A stretch of 5,590 nucleotides of DNA from Pseudomonadota bacterium (GTDB lineage Bacteria; Desulfobacterota; BSN033; WVXP01; G020346125), in the NCBI GenBank assembly GCA_030672465.1, contig DAOVGJ010000144.1, positions 1-5,590 on the forward strand, given 5' to 3'. Both the position numbers and the translations under genes were made by a program. How positions within the stretch are numbered: the stretch's first letter is position 1; every line of letters starts with the position of its first letter. Under the pieces are notes generated by a model. That model searched no databases, was not told the DNA's origin, and was given only the letters and a program-made list of their open reading frames with translations. Of the stretch, positions 5,021-5,590 are shown in pieces.

Positions 5021-5590
5021 ATGAGGGTGTATTTAGGAATTATCTTGATACTGGTAATATGCGGTTCATTTGTCACAACTGTTTTGGCAGGTGAAACCTT
5101 GTGGAAAGAGCTCACTATTGAGGTCGTAAAACTCGTCCAACAGGGTAAATACCCAGAGGCAGTGAAGGCAGCTAAGAGGGCTTTGGAAGTAGCCGAAGAA
5201 ACATTTGGGCCAGATCATCTAAAAGTTGCGGTTTCCCTGAACAATCTGGCAACACTGGATAGAATGCAGGGCAAATATGCGGAGGCGGAGCCCCTTTATA
5301 AACAGGCACTCACAATAAAAGAAAAAGACCTAGGGCCGGACCACCCCAAGGTGGCGATATCACTGAACAACTTGGCGGGACTGTACAAGGCGCAGGGCAA
5401 ATACACCGAAGCTGAGCCTCTTTACGAACGAGCACTGAGCATAAGGGAAAGGGTCTTGAGCCCGGACAATCCTGATTTGGCGCAATCTCTGAACAATCTG
5501 GGATTGCTCTATAAAATCCAGGGCAGATATGCCGAGGCCGAGTCCCTTTACAAGCGAGCACTGACAATATGGGAAGAAGCCTATGGGCCG
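5021..5590 (+). CDS. secreted tetratricopeptide repeat protein, kinesin-light-chain type (3' end outside window)
   Basis: The frame opens at ATG 5021 and stays open for 190 codons to the right edge, so the C-terminus is missing. Residues 1-23 form a Sec signal peptide: a single Arg, a hydrophobic core (LGIILILVICGSFVTT) and a VLA|GE cleavage site after Ala23. No lipobox cysteine sits at the cleavage point (Cys14 lies inside the hydrophobic core), so export to the periplasm or outside is likely. From about residue 35 the protein is TPR: a partial first helix pair (35-62), then three 42-residue units of the TPR_10/TPR_12 (kinesin light chain) kind with the core SLNNLAxLYxxQGKYxEAEP. Such repeats serve as protein-binding scaffolds; the partner is unknown. 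GGAGA (5006-5010) lies ten bases before the ATG. It follows the 4Fe-4S gene by 46 bases and may be read through from it, though a functional link is not evident. Confidence 0.88.
   Translation, partial: MRVYLGIILILVICGSFVTTVLAGETLWKELTIEVVKLVQQGKYPEAVKAAKRALEVAEETFGPDHLKVAVSLNNLATLDRMQGKYAEAEPLYKQALTIKEKDLGPDHPKVAISLNNLAGLYKAQGKYTEAEPLYERALSIRERVLSPDNPDLAQSLNNLGLLYKIQGRYAEAESLYKRALTIWEEAYGP
5207..5584 (+). repeat. three in-frame 126-base TPR coding units
   Basis: The units are 5207-5332, 5333-5458 and 5459-5584, each encoding 42 residues and starting at G/S-P-D. By hand count, units 1 and 2 share 29 of 42 residues and units 2 and 3 share 25 of 42. A fourth unit begins at 5585 (encoding GP) and is cut by the window edge. 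Many third-codon positions differ, so the duplication is not recent. Confidence 0.85.

Noticed and set aside
5207..5584. Regular 126-base repeats considered as a CRISPR or satellite array
   Set aside because: The repeats are in frame, encode TPR units and are diverged at the DNA level, so they are protein repeats.

Overview
The window most resembles a chromosomal segment from an anaerobic Desulfobacterota (deltaproteobacterial) or similar genome. This rests on protein style, not a database match: a long transaldolase-family protein, an Slp-type lipoprotein, a cysteine-rich double 4Fe-4S protein, an FNR/CRP-like palindrome and kinesin-light-chain-type TPR repeats often occur together in such genomes. 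No rRNA, tRNA, CRISPR array, insertion sequence or phage gene was seen.

Layout. 1-335 (+) is the C-terminal end of an integral membrane protein whose start lies outside the window. It converges on 411-1661 (-), a 416-residue transaldolase-family enzyme with recognisable catalytic Asp, Glu and Lys. A 485-base divergent spacer (1662-2146) carries plausible extended -10 promoters for both flanking genes and a short open frame that may be a gene remnant. 2147-2725 (+) encodes an Slp-family outer-membrane lipoprotein with a glycine-rich tail. 24 bases later comes a 118-residue helical protein I do not recognise (2750-3106), probably in the same transcript. A 207-base spacer holds a perfect TTGAC-N4-GTCAA palindrome ahead of a small beta-grasp (ThiS/MoaD or Mut7-C ubiquitin-like) protein (3314-3592) that has no C-terminal Gly-Gly. 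A 275-base spacer with an imperfect hairpin leads to a TTG-started iron-sulfur protein (3868-4974): an N-terminal winged-helix-like region, a central unusual cysteine motif and two C-terminal 4Fe-4S ferredoxin clusters. After 46 bases, a secreted TPR protein starts at 5021 and runs off the right edge.

How the genes fit together. Two short co-directional pairs look co-transcribed (Slp lipoprotein with the helical protein; iron-sulfur protein with the TPR protein), but the window does not read as one pathway. Carbon metabolism (transaldolase), envelope (lipoprotein, TPR protein) and anaerobic redox or cofactor functions (beta-grasp and 4Fe-4S proteins) sit side by side. I see no convincing new multi-gene system. 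The points most worth a second look are the FNR-like site before the beta-grasp gene, the cysteine architecture of the 4Fe-4S protein, and the unexplained small proteins.
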